From positions 434,001 through 498,000 of the forward strand of contig NZ_PIPS01000002.1 in assembly GCF_003987185.1 (NCBI RefSeq): a DNA stretch of 64,000 nucleotides. Direction: 5' to 3'. Below the pieces are notes generated by a model. That model saw only the letters and a list, made by a program, of their open reading frames with translations. It ran no database searches and had not been told where the DNA came from. The number at the start of each line of letters is the position of its first letter. Position 1 is the stretch's first letter. Source of the DNA: Idiomarina aquatica. GTDB lineage: Bacteria > Pseudomonadota > Gammaproteobacteria > Enterobacterales > Alteromonadaceae. Of the stretch, positions 1 to 8,290 are shown piece after piece. The position numbers and the translations under genes are program-made.

Positions 1-2
1 AA

Positions 3-2165
3 ATTAGCCGCGAATTTTTGCATTTTATGCGCATTCGTGAATGGCAGGACATTTACACCCAGAGTCGTCAAAGCGTTCGCGAGATGGGACTGCGCATTAA
101 TGATGAAGCGGCAACATTCGAACAAGTGCATCGCGCGATCCTGAGCGGACTGGTATCGCAGGTTGGCTTGAAAGATCAAAAACACGAATATCAGGGTACT
201 CGGCAAACGCGCTTTCATATCTTCCCCGGCTCTCATTTATTTGGCAAACCGCCTAAGTGGGTGGTCAGTGCCGAGTTGGTTGAAACCTCACGCCTGTTTG
301 GCCGGGTAAATGCCGCGGTGGAACCGGAGTGGATCGAAGATGCGGCGCAACATCTGGTGAAACGTCAGTATCTGGAGCCGCACTTCGAGGCCAAACAGGG
401 ATCAGTTGTTGCCGACGAGCAAGTCACGTTACTCGGTTTGATTCTGGTGGGTCGTCGCCGTGTTCAATATGGCCCGGTGGCACCGGTTAAAGCGCGCGAG
501 TTGTTTATTCGCGAGGCGCTGGTGCAGGGACAGATTAAACGTCAGTTACCGTTTATTAAGCATAATATTAAGTTAATTGAGAGCGTGCAGGAGCTGGAAG
601 CAAAATCGCGCCGGCGCGATATTTTGGTGGATGAAGAAGAACTGTTCGACGCCTACGACCGTCATATTCCGGCCGGTATTTTTACGGAAAAACTGTTGGC
701 GGGCTGGTGGCATAAAGCCAGTAAAAAAGACCCCAAGCTGTTGTTCTTTGAACGCGAGGATCTGATCGGTGCGGATACCTCGCACATTACCGAACAGGAG
801 TACCCGGAGTTTTGGCGTCAGGGCAATCTGCGGCTGCCGTTAACTTATCACTTTGAACCGACCGCGGAGGACGATGGTGTCAGTGTTAATATTCAGCTGG
901 CCATTCTCAATCAGGTGTCCGAAGAGGGTTTCGACTGGCACATTCCGGCATTGCGGGAAGAACGTATTGCGGCGTTAATTAAGTCTCTGCCGAAGCCGAT
1001 ACGCCGCAATTTTGTACCGGCACCCAATTACGCCAGTGCGGTGATGGCGGACATTGAGCCCATGCAAGGCTCCTTATTAGAGGCGATGACGGATAAATTG
1101 CGTCGCATGAGTGGCGTAACCGTAGACCCCGATGCCTGGAACGAGGAGGCGGTACCGGCTCATCTGCGCATCAACTTCAAAATTCTGGATGGCAAAAAAA
1201 CGGTGCAGCAGGGGCGGGATTTGTCGGTGTTAAAGCAACAGTTGTCCGGACGGGTGCAACAGCGCCTGGACAAATCAGCCGGTGACGAGGTCAAGCGTAG
1301 CGAAGTCGAAGACTGGGATTTTGATGTGTTACCGCAGGTGGTCACGGAAAAACAACACGGATTTGAGATTAAGGCTTATCCGGCGCTGACTGCTGATAAT
1401 GGCAAACTGTCGGTACAAATGTATGACAACGCCGACGAAGCCGAAGCTAAGCACTTGCGCGGCGTTCGTGAGTTGGTGTTGAAACAGGTGCCGTCACCGG
1501 TCAAGCACTTGCAAAAAAGCCTTTCCAATAAAGCCAAGCTGGCAATGTACTTTAACCCCTGGGGTAAGGTCGACAGCCTGATCCAGGACTGTATTGCAGC
1601 GGCTGTTGATGAAATCATTGCTGAGCACCGCCAGCAGGGTAACTCGATTCGCGATGAACAGGCGTTTCAGGCCTTGAAAGAACAGGTGCGCGGCGAGTTG
1701 AATGAGCGGGTTGAAGTAATAGCCGGTTTGGTTGAGCGCTGTCTGCTGCTCAGTCAACAACTGCGTAAACAACTGAAAGGCAAGATACCATTGGATCAGA
1801 TACAGTCCCGCGGCGATGTGCAAAAGCAGTTGGATGAACTCATTTTTAAGGGGTTTGTCAGTCAGCTTGGGGCGGCGCGGTTAGCGGATGTGGAGCGTTA
1901 TTTAAAAGCACTGCAAAAGCGCCTGGAGAAGCTGCCGGTTGATCCGAACAAGGATCGATTACACACCTTGACGCTGGACAAGCTTGAACAGGATTATAAA
2001 AAGCTACTGAAAAAGTATACCAAAGTGGTACCGCAGCAAGTTGCTGAAATCTACTGGATGCTGCAGGAGTTACGGGTATCGTTGTTTGCGCAGACGTTGG
2101 GTACTAAGTATCCGGTGTCAGAGAAGCGGGTAAGGAGTGCTATGGATGAGGTAACCCGCGCCTGA
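3..2165 (+). CDS. hrpA: ATP-dependent RNA helicase HrpA, C-terminal part (5' end outside window)
   Basis: This is the C-terminal part of a DEAH-box RNA helicase of the HrpA family. The frame is open from base 3 and begins mid-protein with the motif REWQDIY, which lies just after the helicase core (helicase-associated/OB region) in HrpA. The remaining roughly 720 residues match the long HrpA-specific C-terminal extension (DUF3418), rich in charged helices. E. coli HrpA is about 1300 residues, so the DEAH motor domains lie upstream of the window. HrpA proteins act in the cytoplasm on RNA, with roles reported in mRNA processing and resolving stalled ribosomes. The internal TTG at 18 and ATG at 27 are not true starts. 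The stop codon lies inside a large hairpin (2148-2180). The next gene, grxA, is convergent. Confidence 0.9.
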   Translation: MSREFLHFMRIREWQDIYTQSRQSVREMGLRINDEAATFEQVHRAILSGLVSQVGLKDQKHEYQGTRQTRFHIFPGSHLFGKPPKWVVSAELVETSRLFGRVNAAVEPEWIEDAAQHLVKRQYLEPHFEAKQGSVVADEQVTLLGLILVGRRRVQYGPVAPVKARELFIREALVQGQIKRQLPFIKHNIKLIESVQELEAKSRRRDILVDEEELFDAYDRHIPAGIFTEKLLAGWWHKASKKDPKLLFFEREDLIGADTSHITEQEYPEFWRQGNLRLPLTYHFEPTAEDDGVSVNIQLAILNQVSEEGFDWHIPALREERIAALIKSLPKPIRRNFVPAPNYASAVMADIEPMQGSLLEAMTDKLRRMSGVTVDPDAWNEEAVPAHLRINFKILDGKKTVQQGRDLSVLKQQLSGRVQQRLDKSAGDEVKRSEVEDWDFDVLPQVVTEKQHGFEIKAYPALTADNGKLSVQMYDNADEAEAKHLRGVRELVLKQVPSPVKHLQKSLSNKAKLAMYFNPWGKVDSLIQDCIAAAVDEIIAEHRQQGNSIRDEQAFQALKEQVRGELNERVEVIAGLVERCLLLSQQLRKQLKGKIPLDQIQSRGDVQKQLDELIFKGFVSQLGAARLADVERYLKALQKRLEKLPVDPNKDRLHTLTLDKLEQDYKKLLKKYTKVVPQQVAEIYWMLQELRVSLFAQTLGTKYPVSEKRVRSAMDEVTRA

Positions 2166-2180
2166 GGCGCGAGTTACCTC
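2148..2180. terminator. Hairpin spanning the hrpA stop codon, between convergent hrpA and grxA
   Basis: GAGGTAAC (2148-2155) pairs with GTTACCTC (2173-2180). A second stem, 2157-2162 with 2166-2171, closes a TGA triloop at 2163-2165, which is the hrpA stop codon. Only the pair 2156/2172 is mismatched. There is no T-tract on either side, so this is not a textbook intrinsic terminator. It may serve as a 3'-end stabiliser or bidirectional end signal for both genes. Confidence 0.5.
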
Positions 2181-2186
2181 AACTCA

Positions 2187-2453
2187 TTAAGCGGCGTAAA
2201 GACCTAAATGCTCTTTCGCGTAGGCTTCGAATTCTGTGAAGCCACCGACGTGTGTTTCATCAACAAAGATTTGCGGTACGGTGTGTACCGGTTTGCCGAC
2301 GGTTTTTTCCAAATCCGCTTTGGTAATGCCTTCCGCTTGAATATCAACATAACGGTAGTCAAAGTCGTCACGGTCTGCTTTTAACTGGTCAGCAACGTCT
2401 TTAGCACGGACACAGAATGGGCAGCCAGGACGGCCGAAAATAACGGTAAACAT
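2187..2453 (-). CDS. grxA: Glutaredoxin 1 (GrxA)
   Basis: An 88-residue GrxA-type glutaredoxin, the usual family length. The dithiol active site CPFC is at residues 11-14, and the cis-proline loop (HTVPQIFVDE) and GG(F/T)E glutathione-binding stretch follow. It reduces disulfides with glutathione in the cytoplasm. In E. coli, Grx1 is a main electron donor to class Ia ribonucleotide reductase, so its position next to nrdAB-yfaE fits. It is separated from yfaE by 134 bp and has its own AGAGG ribosome-binding site just before the ATG, so it is probably transcribed separately. The gap contains two inverted repeats. Confidence 0.95.
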   Translation of the reverse strand: MFTVIFGRPGCPFCVRAKDVADQLKADRDDFDYRYVDIQAEGITKADLEKTVGKPVHTVPQIFVDETHVGGFTEFEAYAKEHLGLYAA

Positions 2454-2520
2454 AGTAATCCCTCTTTACTGCAATAGTTAGAATTTAAAACGGTTGAGAA
2501 TGTTCAAAACTTGGTCATAT

Positions 2521-2572
2521 TATCCATTTTTTATGTCAGATTAACAATAAATGGATACGATAAGGGTTATCG
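2521..2572. repeat. Two adjacent inverted repeats between grxA and yfaE
   Basis: TATCCATTT (2521-2529) pairs with AAATGGATA (2549-2557) across a 19-nt loop. Directly beside it, CGATAA (2558-2563) pairs with TTATCG (2567-2572) around a GGG triloop. They lie after the yfaE stop and upstream of grxA, so they could be a weak end signal for the nrd operon or an operator for grxA. No long T-tract follows. Confidence 0.4.
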
Positions 2573-2587
2573 AAAAAACAAATCGGG

Positions 2588-2851
2588 TCAGTGGTCAAGA
2601 TCCAGATCACTGGTCGGGACGCAGCAGCAGGGCAGAATATCGCCTTTGCGCACATAGGCCAGCGGCTCATTAATGTAGCGCACGCTGCCGCTTTTTAAGG
2701 TCGAGCGGCAGGCACCACAAAAACCACTTTTACAGTGGTAGTGCACCTCGAGCTGATGAGCTTCAAGCGCTTCCAGAAGTGTTCCTTCAGATGCGTCAAC
2801 GGTGAGCTCATGCTCACCGTTCACTGTCACCTTAAAGACCGTTTGGCTCAT
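2588..2851 (-). CDS. yfaE: 2Fe-2S ferredoxin YfaE, ribonucleotide reductase maintenance
   Basis: An 87-residue plant-type [2Fe-2S] ferredoxin. The cluster cysteines are visible as C40, C45 and C48 (CKSGFCGAC), with a fourth among the CCC at 75-77. In E. coli, YfaE supplies electrons to rebuild the diferric-tyrosyl radical cofactor of NrdB. The gene lies 5 bp downstream of nrdB on the same strand, the classic nrdA-nrdB-yfaE arrangement, which makes this role very likely here. Confidence 0.93.
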   Translation of the reverse strand: MSQTVFKVTVNGEHELTVDASEGTLLEALEAHQLEVHYHCKSGFCGACRSTLKSGSVRYINEPLAYVRKGDILPCCCVPTSDLDLDH

Positions 2852-2856
2852 AGGCG

Positions 2857-3990
2857 CTAGAGATCAAAATCACCCAGATCGGAGGCATCCACGCTGCTGT
2901 CTATTTGACCCACCAGATAAGAACTGATTTCGGCTTCCTGCGGCGCGACTTGAACGTTGTCTGACACCAGGTATTTGTTCATCCATGGCAGCGGGTTAGA
3001 GCGCTGTTCAGGGAAAGGGGCGTCAAAACCAATGGCTTGCATGCGCAGATTGGCAATGTACTCAACGTACTGGCATAGCATACTTTCGTTAAGACCGATC
3101 ATGGAACCGTCTTTAAATAAGTAATGCGCCCATTGCTTTTCTTGCTTCACCGCGGTCATGAAAATGTTGTAGGCATCGTCGCGCAGTTCTTCCGCAATTT
3201 CCTGCATCTCCGGATCGTCTTCACCGTACTGCCACAGGTTAATCATGTGCTGGGTTGACGTCAGGTGAACGTTTTCGTCCCGGGCAATCAAGCGGATGAT
3301 CTTAGCATTACCTTCCATTAATTCGCGTTCTGCAAAGGCGAACGTACAGGCAAAGCTGACATAGAAACGAACCGCTTCAAGGGCATTGACTGAGTTAATG
3401 CACAGGAACAATTTCTTTTTCAGTTCGCGCATGGTGACATTATGAACTTTGCCATCCACTTCGACTTCGCCTTCGCCGTGGGTTTGCCACAACTGTGTGT
3501 AGAAAATCAGGTCGTCATAGTATTGAGAAATGTCATTAGCGCGCATTTTAATTTGCTCGTTAATGACGATGTCTTCAAATACTTCACTCGGATCGCTGAA
3601 TAAATTACGCAGAATGTGCGTGTAGGAGCGCGAGTGGATGGTTTCAAAGAACGACCAGGTTTCGATCCAGGTCTCGAGCTCAGGAATAGACACAATCGGT
3701 AGCAATGCGATATTCGGGCTACGGCCCTGGATGGAGTCGAGCAGCGTCTGGTATTTCAGGTTCGAAATAAAGACGTGCTTCTCGCTGGCGGTTAGCTTGT
3801 TAAAGTCAACACGGTCGCGGCTGACGTCAACTTCTTCCGGGCGCCAGAAGAAGCTGATCTGCTTTTCGATCAGCTTTTCGAAAATACTGTGTTTTTGTTG
3901 ATCATAACGCGCCACGTTAACCGAGTTACCAAAAAACATGGGCTCGGCTAACGGGTTAGTCTGCGTTTGGTTAAACGTTGAATAAGACAC
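2857..3990 (-). CDS. nrdB: Class Ia ribonucleoside-diphosphate reductase beta subunit
   Basis: A 377-residue radical-generating subunit of class Ia ribonucleotide reductase. The radical tyrosine is Y123 in HSRSYTHI. Diiron ligands visible before it are D85, E116 and H119, each one position from E. coli numbering, and later ligands lie in the RDENVH stretch. With NrdA it converts ribonucleoside diphosphates to deoxyribonucleoside diphosphates under aerobic conditions. The C-terminal tail is acidic and ends DLGDFDL, the peptide that docks onto NrdA. It lies between nrdA (17 bp upstream) and yfaE (5 bp downstream), so all three are probably one transcript. Confidence 0.97.
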   Translation of the reverse strand: MSYSTFNQTQTNPLAEPMFFGNSVNVARYDQQKHSIFEKLIEKQISFFWRPEEVDVSRDRVDFNKLTASEKHVFISNLKYQTLLDSIQGRSPNIALLPIVSIPELETWIETWSFFETIHSRSYTHILRNLFSDPSEVFEDIVINEQIKMRANDISQYYDDLIFYTQLWQTHGEGEVEVDGKVHNVTMRELKKKLFLCINSVNALEAVRFYVSFACTFAFAERELMEGNAKIIRLIARDENVHLTSTQHMINLWQYGEDDPEMQEIAEELRDDAYNIFMTAVKQEKQWAHYLFKDGSMIGLNESMLCQYVEYIANLRMQAIGFDAPFPEQRSNPLPWMNKYLVSDNVQVAPQEAEISSYLVGQIDSSVDASDLGDFDL

Positions 3991-4007
3991 TGAGCAAACT
4001 CCTTCGC

Positions 4008-6344
4008 TTAAATCTTACAAGCACCGCCGGCGCAATCGTCATCTTCTTCGATAACAACTTCTGCCGGGCTTTGTGCCTGCGGTTTATTCGCCTGTTTGCG
4101 CGCCTCGCCAATATCGGCCTGATTGTCGGCTGCACCATCGCGAGTGTTGTGATAATAAAGCGTTTTAACACCCATCTTGTAAGCCGTCAGTAGATCCTGC
4201 AGCAGTTGCTTCATCGGTACACGACCGGCGTCAAACTTGCTCGGGTCATAGTTGGTGTTGGCCGAAATGGTCTGGTCGATAAATTTCTGCATGATACCGA
4301 CCAGTTGCAGATAGCCTTTGTTATTCGGGATTTGCCACAACAGCTCGTATTTATCTTTCAGATTCTCGTAATCCGGAACCACCTGCTTGGTAACACCGTC
4401 TTTTGACGCTTTCACGCTGACGAACCCACGCGGTGGTTCAATACCGTTAGTGGCGTTGGAAATCTGCGAAGAGGTCTCCGACGGCATCAGCGCCGACAAG
4501 GTTGAGTTACGCATACCGTACTGCTGAATGTCTTTGCGCAATTGCGCCCAGTCCAGCTGTAGCGGCTCGTTGCATATGGCGTCGAGATCCTTTTTATAGG
4601 TATCGATCGGCATAATGCCTTTTGCATAGGTGGTTTCGTTGAACTTCGGACACTGACCTTTTTCTTTTGCCAGGTTCATCGACGCCTTCATCAAGTAGAA
4701 CTGCATCGCTTCAAAGGTTCTGTGCACCAGCGCGTTGGCTGAACCGTCGGAATATCTGACACCGTGCTTGGCGAGGTAGTAGGCGAAGTTAATGACACCA
4801 ATACCCAGCGTACGACGGTTCATGGTGGCATTGTAGGCTGCCGGCACCGGGTATTCCTGATAGTCCAACAGGCTGTCGAGAGCTCGTACGGCGAGGTCAG
4901 CCAGCTCTTCAAAATCTTCGAGCTTTTCGATCTTACCCAGGTTAAAGGCAGACAGGGTACACAGTGCGATTTCACCTTCTTCGTCATTAACGTGACGTAA
5001 AGGCTTAGTCGGCAGTGCGATTTCCAGGCATAAATTGCTTTGACGCACCGGCGCCACTTTCGAGTCGAATGGACTGTGCGTGTTGCAGTGGTCAACGTTT
5101 TGCACGTAAATGCGGCCGGTACTGGCGCGCTCCTGCATAAAGAGACTGAATAACTCAATCGCTTTAATGCGCTTCTTACGAATGCTTTCGTCCTGCTCAT
5201 ATTGCACGTACAGGCGCTCAAACTGATCCTGATCTTCGAAGAAGGCATCGTACAGACCCGGAACATCGGATGGGCTGAACAGCGTGATGTAATCGTCTTT
5301 GATCAAGCGCTGATACATCAGACGGTTAAACTGTACGCCATAGTCCAGGTGACGAACACGGTTTTCTTCAACACCACGGTTGTTTTTCAGTACCAGCAGA
5401 CTTTCCACTTCGAGGTGCCAAAGTGGGTAGAACAGGGTGGCGGCACCACCGCGAACACCGCCTTGAGAGCAGCTTTTAACCGCTGTCTGGAAGTACTTAT
5501 AAAACGGAATACAACCGGTGTGAAAGGCTTCGCCATTGCGAATTGGGCTACCCAGAGCGCGGATACGACCGGCGTTAATACCAATACCGGCGCGCTGTGA
5601 AACGTATTTAACGATGGCACTGGCCGTCGCGTTAATGGAGTCGAGGCTGTCGCCGGTTTCAATCAGAACGCACGATGAAAATTGCCGTGTTGGAGTACGA
5701 ACACCTGACATGATGGGCGTCGGTAACGAAATCTTAAAGGTCGACGTAGCGTCGTAAAAACGCTTGATGTACTCCATCCGCGTTGCTTTAGGGTAGTTGG
5801 CAAACAAGCATGCGGCGACCAGAATATAGAGGAACTGAGCGCTCTCGTAGATGTCACCGGTAACACGGTTCTGCACCAGGTACTTGTTTTCCAACTGCTT
5901 CACCGCGGCGTAGGAAAAGTTCATGTCACGCCAGTGATCAATGATCTCATCCATCTGGTCGAACTCCTGCTCGCTGTAATCATCCAGCAAGTGCTCGTCA
6001 TAGCGGTGTTCCGCAACCATTTTTTTGACGTGATCATACAGGCGCGGTGGCTCAAATTTGCCATACGCACGTTTACGCAGGTGGAAGATGGCCAGCCGAG
6101 CCGCCATATATTGGTAGTCCGGCGCCTCTTCGGAGATCAAATCCGCCGCTGCTTTAATGATAGTTTCGTGAATGTCCTCAGTCTTGATGCCGTCGTAAAA
6201 CTGAATATGGGACTTAATTTCGACTTGAGATGCAGACACATTATGAAGGCCTTCTGCTGCCCACATGATGACACGGTGGATCTTATCGAGGTTTAAAGGT
6301 TCGCGTTGACCACTGCGTTTGGTGACGAATAGTTGATCGTTCAT
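4008..6344 (-). CDS. nrdA: Class Ia ribonucleoside-diphosphate reductase alpha subunit
   Basis: A 778-residue catalytic subunit. The N-terminal 90 residues form the ATP-cone that senses ATP/dATP. The active-site cysteine pair includes C225 (SSCVLIE), the thiyl radical cysteine is in NLCLEI, and the second pair member is in [10 protein letters not shown]. The radical-transfer tyrosine pair is in TLYYHNTR. The C-terminal shuttle cysteines are C771 and C776, ending CAGGACKI. It reduces NDPs using electrons from thioredoxin or glutaredoxin. It is first gene of the nrdA-nrdB-yfaE operon. Two NrdR-box-like sites lie 40-96 bp upstream of the start, so NrdR repression is likely. Confidence 0.97.
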   Translation of the reverse strand: MNDQLFVTKRSGQREPLNLDKIHRVIMWAAEGLHNVSASQVEIKSHIQFYDGIKTEDIHETIIKAAADLISEEAPDYQYMAARLAIFHLRKRAYGKFEPPRLYDHVKKMVAEHRYDEHLLDDYSEQEFDQMDEIIDHWRDMNFSYAAVKQLENKYLVQNRVTGDIYESAQFLYILVAACLFANYPKATRMEYIKRFYDATSTFKISLPTPIMSGVRTPTRQFSSCVLIETGDSLDSINATASAIVKYVSQRAGIGINAGRIRALGSPIRNGEAFHTGCIPFYKYFQTAVKSCSQGGVRGGAATLFYPLWHLEVESLLVLKNNRGVEENRVRHLDYGVQFNRLMYQRLIKDDYITLFSPSDVPGLYDAFFEDQDQFERLYVQYEQDESIRKKRIKAIELFSLFMQERASTGRIYVQNVDHCNTHSPFDSKVAPVRQSNLCLEIALPTKPLRHVNDEEGEIALCTLSAFNLGKIEKLEDFEELADLAVRALDSLLDYQEYPVPAAYNATMNRRTLGIGVINFAYYLAKHGVRYSDGSANALVHRTFEAMQFYLMKASMNLAKEKGQCPKFNETTYAKGIMPIDTYKKDLDAICNEPLQLDWAQLRKDIQQYGMRNSTLSALMPSETSSQISNATNGIEPPRGFVSVKASKDGVTKQVVPDYENLKDKYELLWQIPNNKGYLQLVGIMQKFIDQTISANTNYDPSKFDAGRVPMKQLLQDLLTAYKMGVKTLYYHNTRDGAADNQADIGEARKQANKPQAQSPAEVVIEEDDDCAGGACKI

Positions 6345-6383
6345 TTTAGCGCCGACTCTTATCTATTTGTTATATAAGTGTAG

Positions 6384-6399
6384 CCACAAGATATTGTGT
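6384..6399. promoter_or_regulatory. NrdR box 1 (promoter-proximal) upstream of nrdA
   Basis: The 16-mer CCACAAGATATTGTGT matches the NrdR-box consensus (acaCwAtATaTwGtgt, recalled from the literature) at 14 of 16 positions. It lies about 40 bp upstream of the nrdA start, where it would overlap or adjoin the promoter. NrdR is the Zn-finger/ATP-cone repressor of ribonucleotide reductase genes; its own gene is not in this window. Confidence 0.8.
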
Positions 6400-6424
6400 A
6401 AAAAACCTTCTGATTAACGAATGA

Positions 6425-6440
6425 ACACAATATCTAGGGG
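6425..6440. promoter_or_regulatory. NrdR box 2 (distal) upstream of nrdA
   Basis: ACACAATATCTAGGGG matches the same consensus at 13 of 16 positions. It starts 41 bp from the start of box 1, close to four helical turns, so both boxes would face the same side of the DNA. Paired, helically phased boxes are typical of NrdR regulation, though published spacings are usually about three turns. Confidence 0.65.
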
Positions 6441-6627
6441 TGAAGGATTACTCAGTATGCTAGAAGTAACGTCCCCTGTGATCAAGTCAATTTACGTCAA
6501 AATAATAAGAAATTTATGTTGCAAAATGCGATAGATTCTCACAACGCTTAAGCTACTTGCGTTTGCGCCGGGGACAGTGGCATATAATTTTTTTGTCTGT
6601 AAATTTGCTTTCTTAGTCGCAGCAATT

Positions 6628-7335
6628 CTATAGCGATTGTGTCAATGCGTCAGCGACGGAAAGTATGCGTAATAACTGCTGCGGCGTTTCAATGGTGTAA
6701 TCGGCACCCCAACGCTGCGGTTGGTCTTCATCACTGATGTAACCATAGGCAGCAAGTACCGTTGCCATGCCCGCATTTACGCCTGCTTGAATGTCACGTT
6801 CGGCGTCGCCGACGTACAGGCAACTGTGAGCATGAACACCTAATTGTTCGGCCGCATGCAGCAGGGGTTCCGGAGAAGGCTTGGCTACCGGTAACGTATC
6901 GCCGCCGACCACCACCTCAATGTGAGCGAATTCCGGGTAGTGAGGCAGCAACCTGTGGGTTAGTGCAATCGGCTTGTTGGTGACTATCGCCACTTTAATA
7001 TCGGCCTCCTGCAGGGCGGCCAGCAGTTCCGCAATACCGTCGTAAGGGCGGGTATGGGTGGCAATGTTGTCGTGATAATAGCTTAAAAACTGTTGCCGTA
7101 GTTGCGGCAGCAACTGCTCCTGCGAGGCGGCAATGTCGTCGGCAAAGACTAAATTCAGCAGCCCGCGGGAGCCGTGCGAGGCATACGGCGTAAACCGCTC
7201 AGCCGGCACCGCCGGACGTTGATGCAAATGACAGACATGATTTAACGCCGCACCGAGATCTGGTGCTGTATCCAGCAGCGTACCGTCGAGGTCGAATAAT
7301 ACCGCGGCTACCGGTTTGTTGTCCTGGTTACGCAT
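6628..7335 (-). CDS. mupP: HAD-family phosphatase, probable MupP (N-acetylmuramic acid 6-phosphate phosphatase)
   Basis: A 235-residue HAD-IA phosphatase. Motif I is [13 protein letters not shown] near residue 15, motif II is VTNKP, and motifs III/IV include KPSPEPLL and VGDAERDI. Such proteins are often annotated as phosphoglycolate phosphatase (Gph). The C-terminal YGYI...EDxPxxWGAD stretch, and its position directly after ubiG with an 8-bp overlap, are features I associate with Pseudomonas MupP, which dephosphorylates MurNAc-6-P in peptidoglycan recycling. Partner genes amgK and murU are not in the window. HAD phosphatase activity is near certain; the MupP substrate is inferred from motif and context. 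Confidence 0.7.
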   Translation of the reverse strand: MRNQDNKPVAAVLFDLDGTLLDTAPDLGAALNHVCHLHQRPAVPAERFTPYASHGSRGLLNLVFADDIAASQEQLLPQLRQQFLSYYHDNIATHTRPYDGIAELLAALQEADIKVAIVTNKPIALTHRLLPHYPEFAHIEVVVGGDTLPVAKPSPEPLLHAAEQLGVHAHSCLYVGDAERDIQAGVNAGMATVLAAYGYISDEDQPQRWGADYTIETPQQLLRILSVADALTQSL

Positions 7336-8077
7336 GGTTGCCCACCGTCAGCGTAGGTTTTGTTAAGGCAATAATGTAGTTGACATCAACATCCTGAGCA
7401 CTGAGTTTAAAACCTTGTAACGGATGATAGACGATACCGTTCATGGCCTGCGCCTGCAGTCCTGCTGCATCGGTCATTGCCAGGAGTTCCGACGGCTTAA
7501 TAAAGCGTTGATGATCATGGGTGCCTTTTGGCACCCAGCGCAGTATATGCTCGGCAGCTACAATACCCAGCAACCAGCTTTTTACGTTACGGTTTAGGGT
7601 TGAGAAAAACACCGTGCCCCCCGGTTTTACCATGGCTGCACAGGCTTTCACAATCGAGCCCGGGTCGGGCACGTGTTCAAGCATTTCCAGACAGGTGACA
7701 ACGTCAAAGTGCTGGGGATGCTGGCTGGCGAATTGCTCTGCTGAAATGCATTGATAGTCTATGTTTAATTGACTCTCAAGCGCATGCAGGCGTGCTACTT
7801 CCAGTGATTGCTCAGCCAGGTCAATGCCCTGGGCGTTAGCACCGCGTTGCGCCATGCCCTCGGTCAGTAAGCCACCGCCACAGCCAACGTCGACGACCTT
7901 CTTAGCAAACAGCCCGTTGACGTGCTGCTCGATAAAGTCCAACCGTAACGGGTTGATTTTATGCAGTGGTTTAAATTCACCCTCCGGATCCCACCAGCGC
8001 GATGCAAGCGCAGAAAACTTATCGATTTCGCCAGGGTCAACATTCTGAGTGTTTGAAAAATGGTCGTTTTGGGTCAT
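7328..8077 (-). CDS. ubiG: Ubiquinone biosynthesis O-methyltransferase UbiG
   Basis: A 249-residue class I SAM-dependent methyltransferase that carries out both O-methylations of ubiquinone synthesis at the membrane face. The UbiG-typical N-terminus is present ([23 protein letters not shown]), followed by the SAM motif [13 protein letters not shown] near residue 65 and the [11 protein letters not shown] post-motif. It overlaps the downstream HAD phosphatase by 8 bp, so the two are translationally coupled. It is divergent from gyrA across a 213-bp gap, as in many gammaproteobacteria. Confidence 0.95.
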   Translation of the reverse strand: MTQNDHFSNTQNVDPGEIDKFSALASRWWDPEGEFKPLHKINPLRLDFIEQHVNGLFAKKVVDVGCGGGLLTEGMAQRGANAQGIDLAEQSLEVARLHALESQLNIDYQCISAEQFASQHPQHFDVVTCLEMLEHVPDPGSIVKACAAMVKPGGTVFFSTLNRNVKSWLLGIVAAEHILRWVPKGTHDHQRFIKPSELLAMTDAAGLQAQAMNGIVYHPLQGFKLSAQDVDVNYIIALTKPTLTVGNHA

Positions 8078-8217
8078 GAGTGCAAGCGCTGAGCGCTACC
8101 TTATGCATCGAATCATGGTGCATAGCATACCGCAGCGCTGGATTGTTAAAAAGAGGGTGCGAGAATGAATTGGTATGGGTACAATGACCAGATCATTATA
8201 ACAACGAACTAGCGTAG

Positions 8218-8250
8218 TTTTTTGATGCCGCATCGATGTGCATCAAAAAA
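8218..8250. repeat. 33-bp inverted repeat in the gyrA leader
   Basis: TTTTTTGATGC (8218-8228) is the exact reverse complement of GCATCAAAAAA (8240-8250). The 11-nt spacer contains the small palindrome CATCGATG. The right arm ends 40 bp before the gyrA ATG. Because the arms read T-rich to A-rich on both strands, it is not an intrinsic terminator in either direction. Possible roles are an operator for gyrA/ubiG or a leader RNA hairpin. Confidence 0.6.
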
Positions 8251-8290
8251 TGACCGTTGGGCAATGTGTTAGGGATTTAGGGATCTAACT

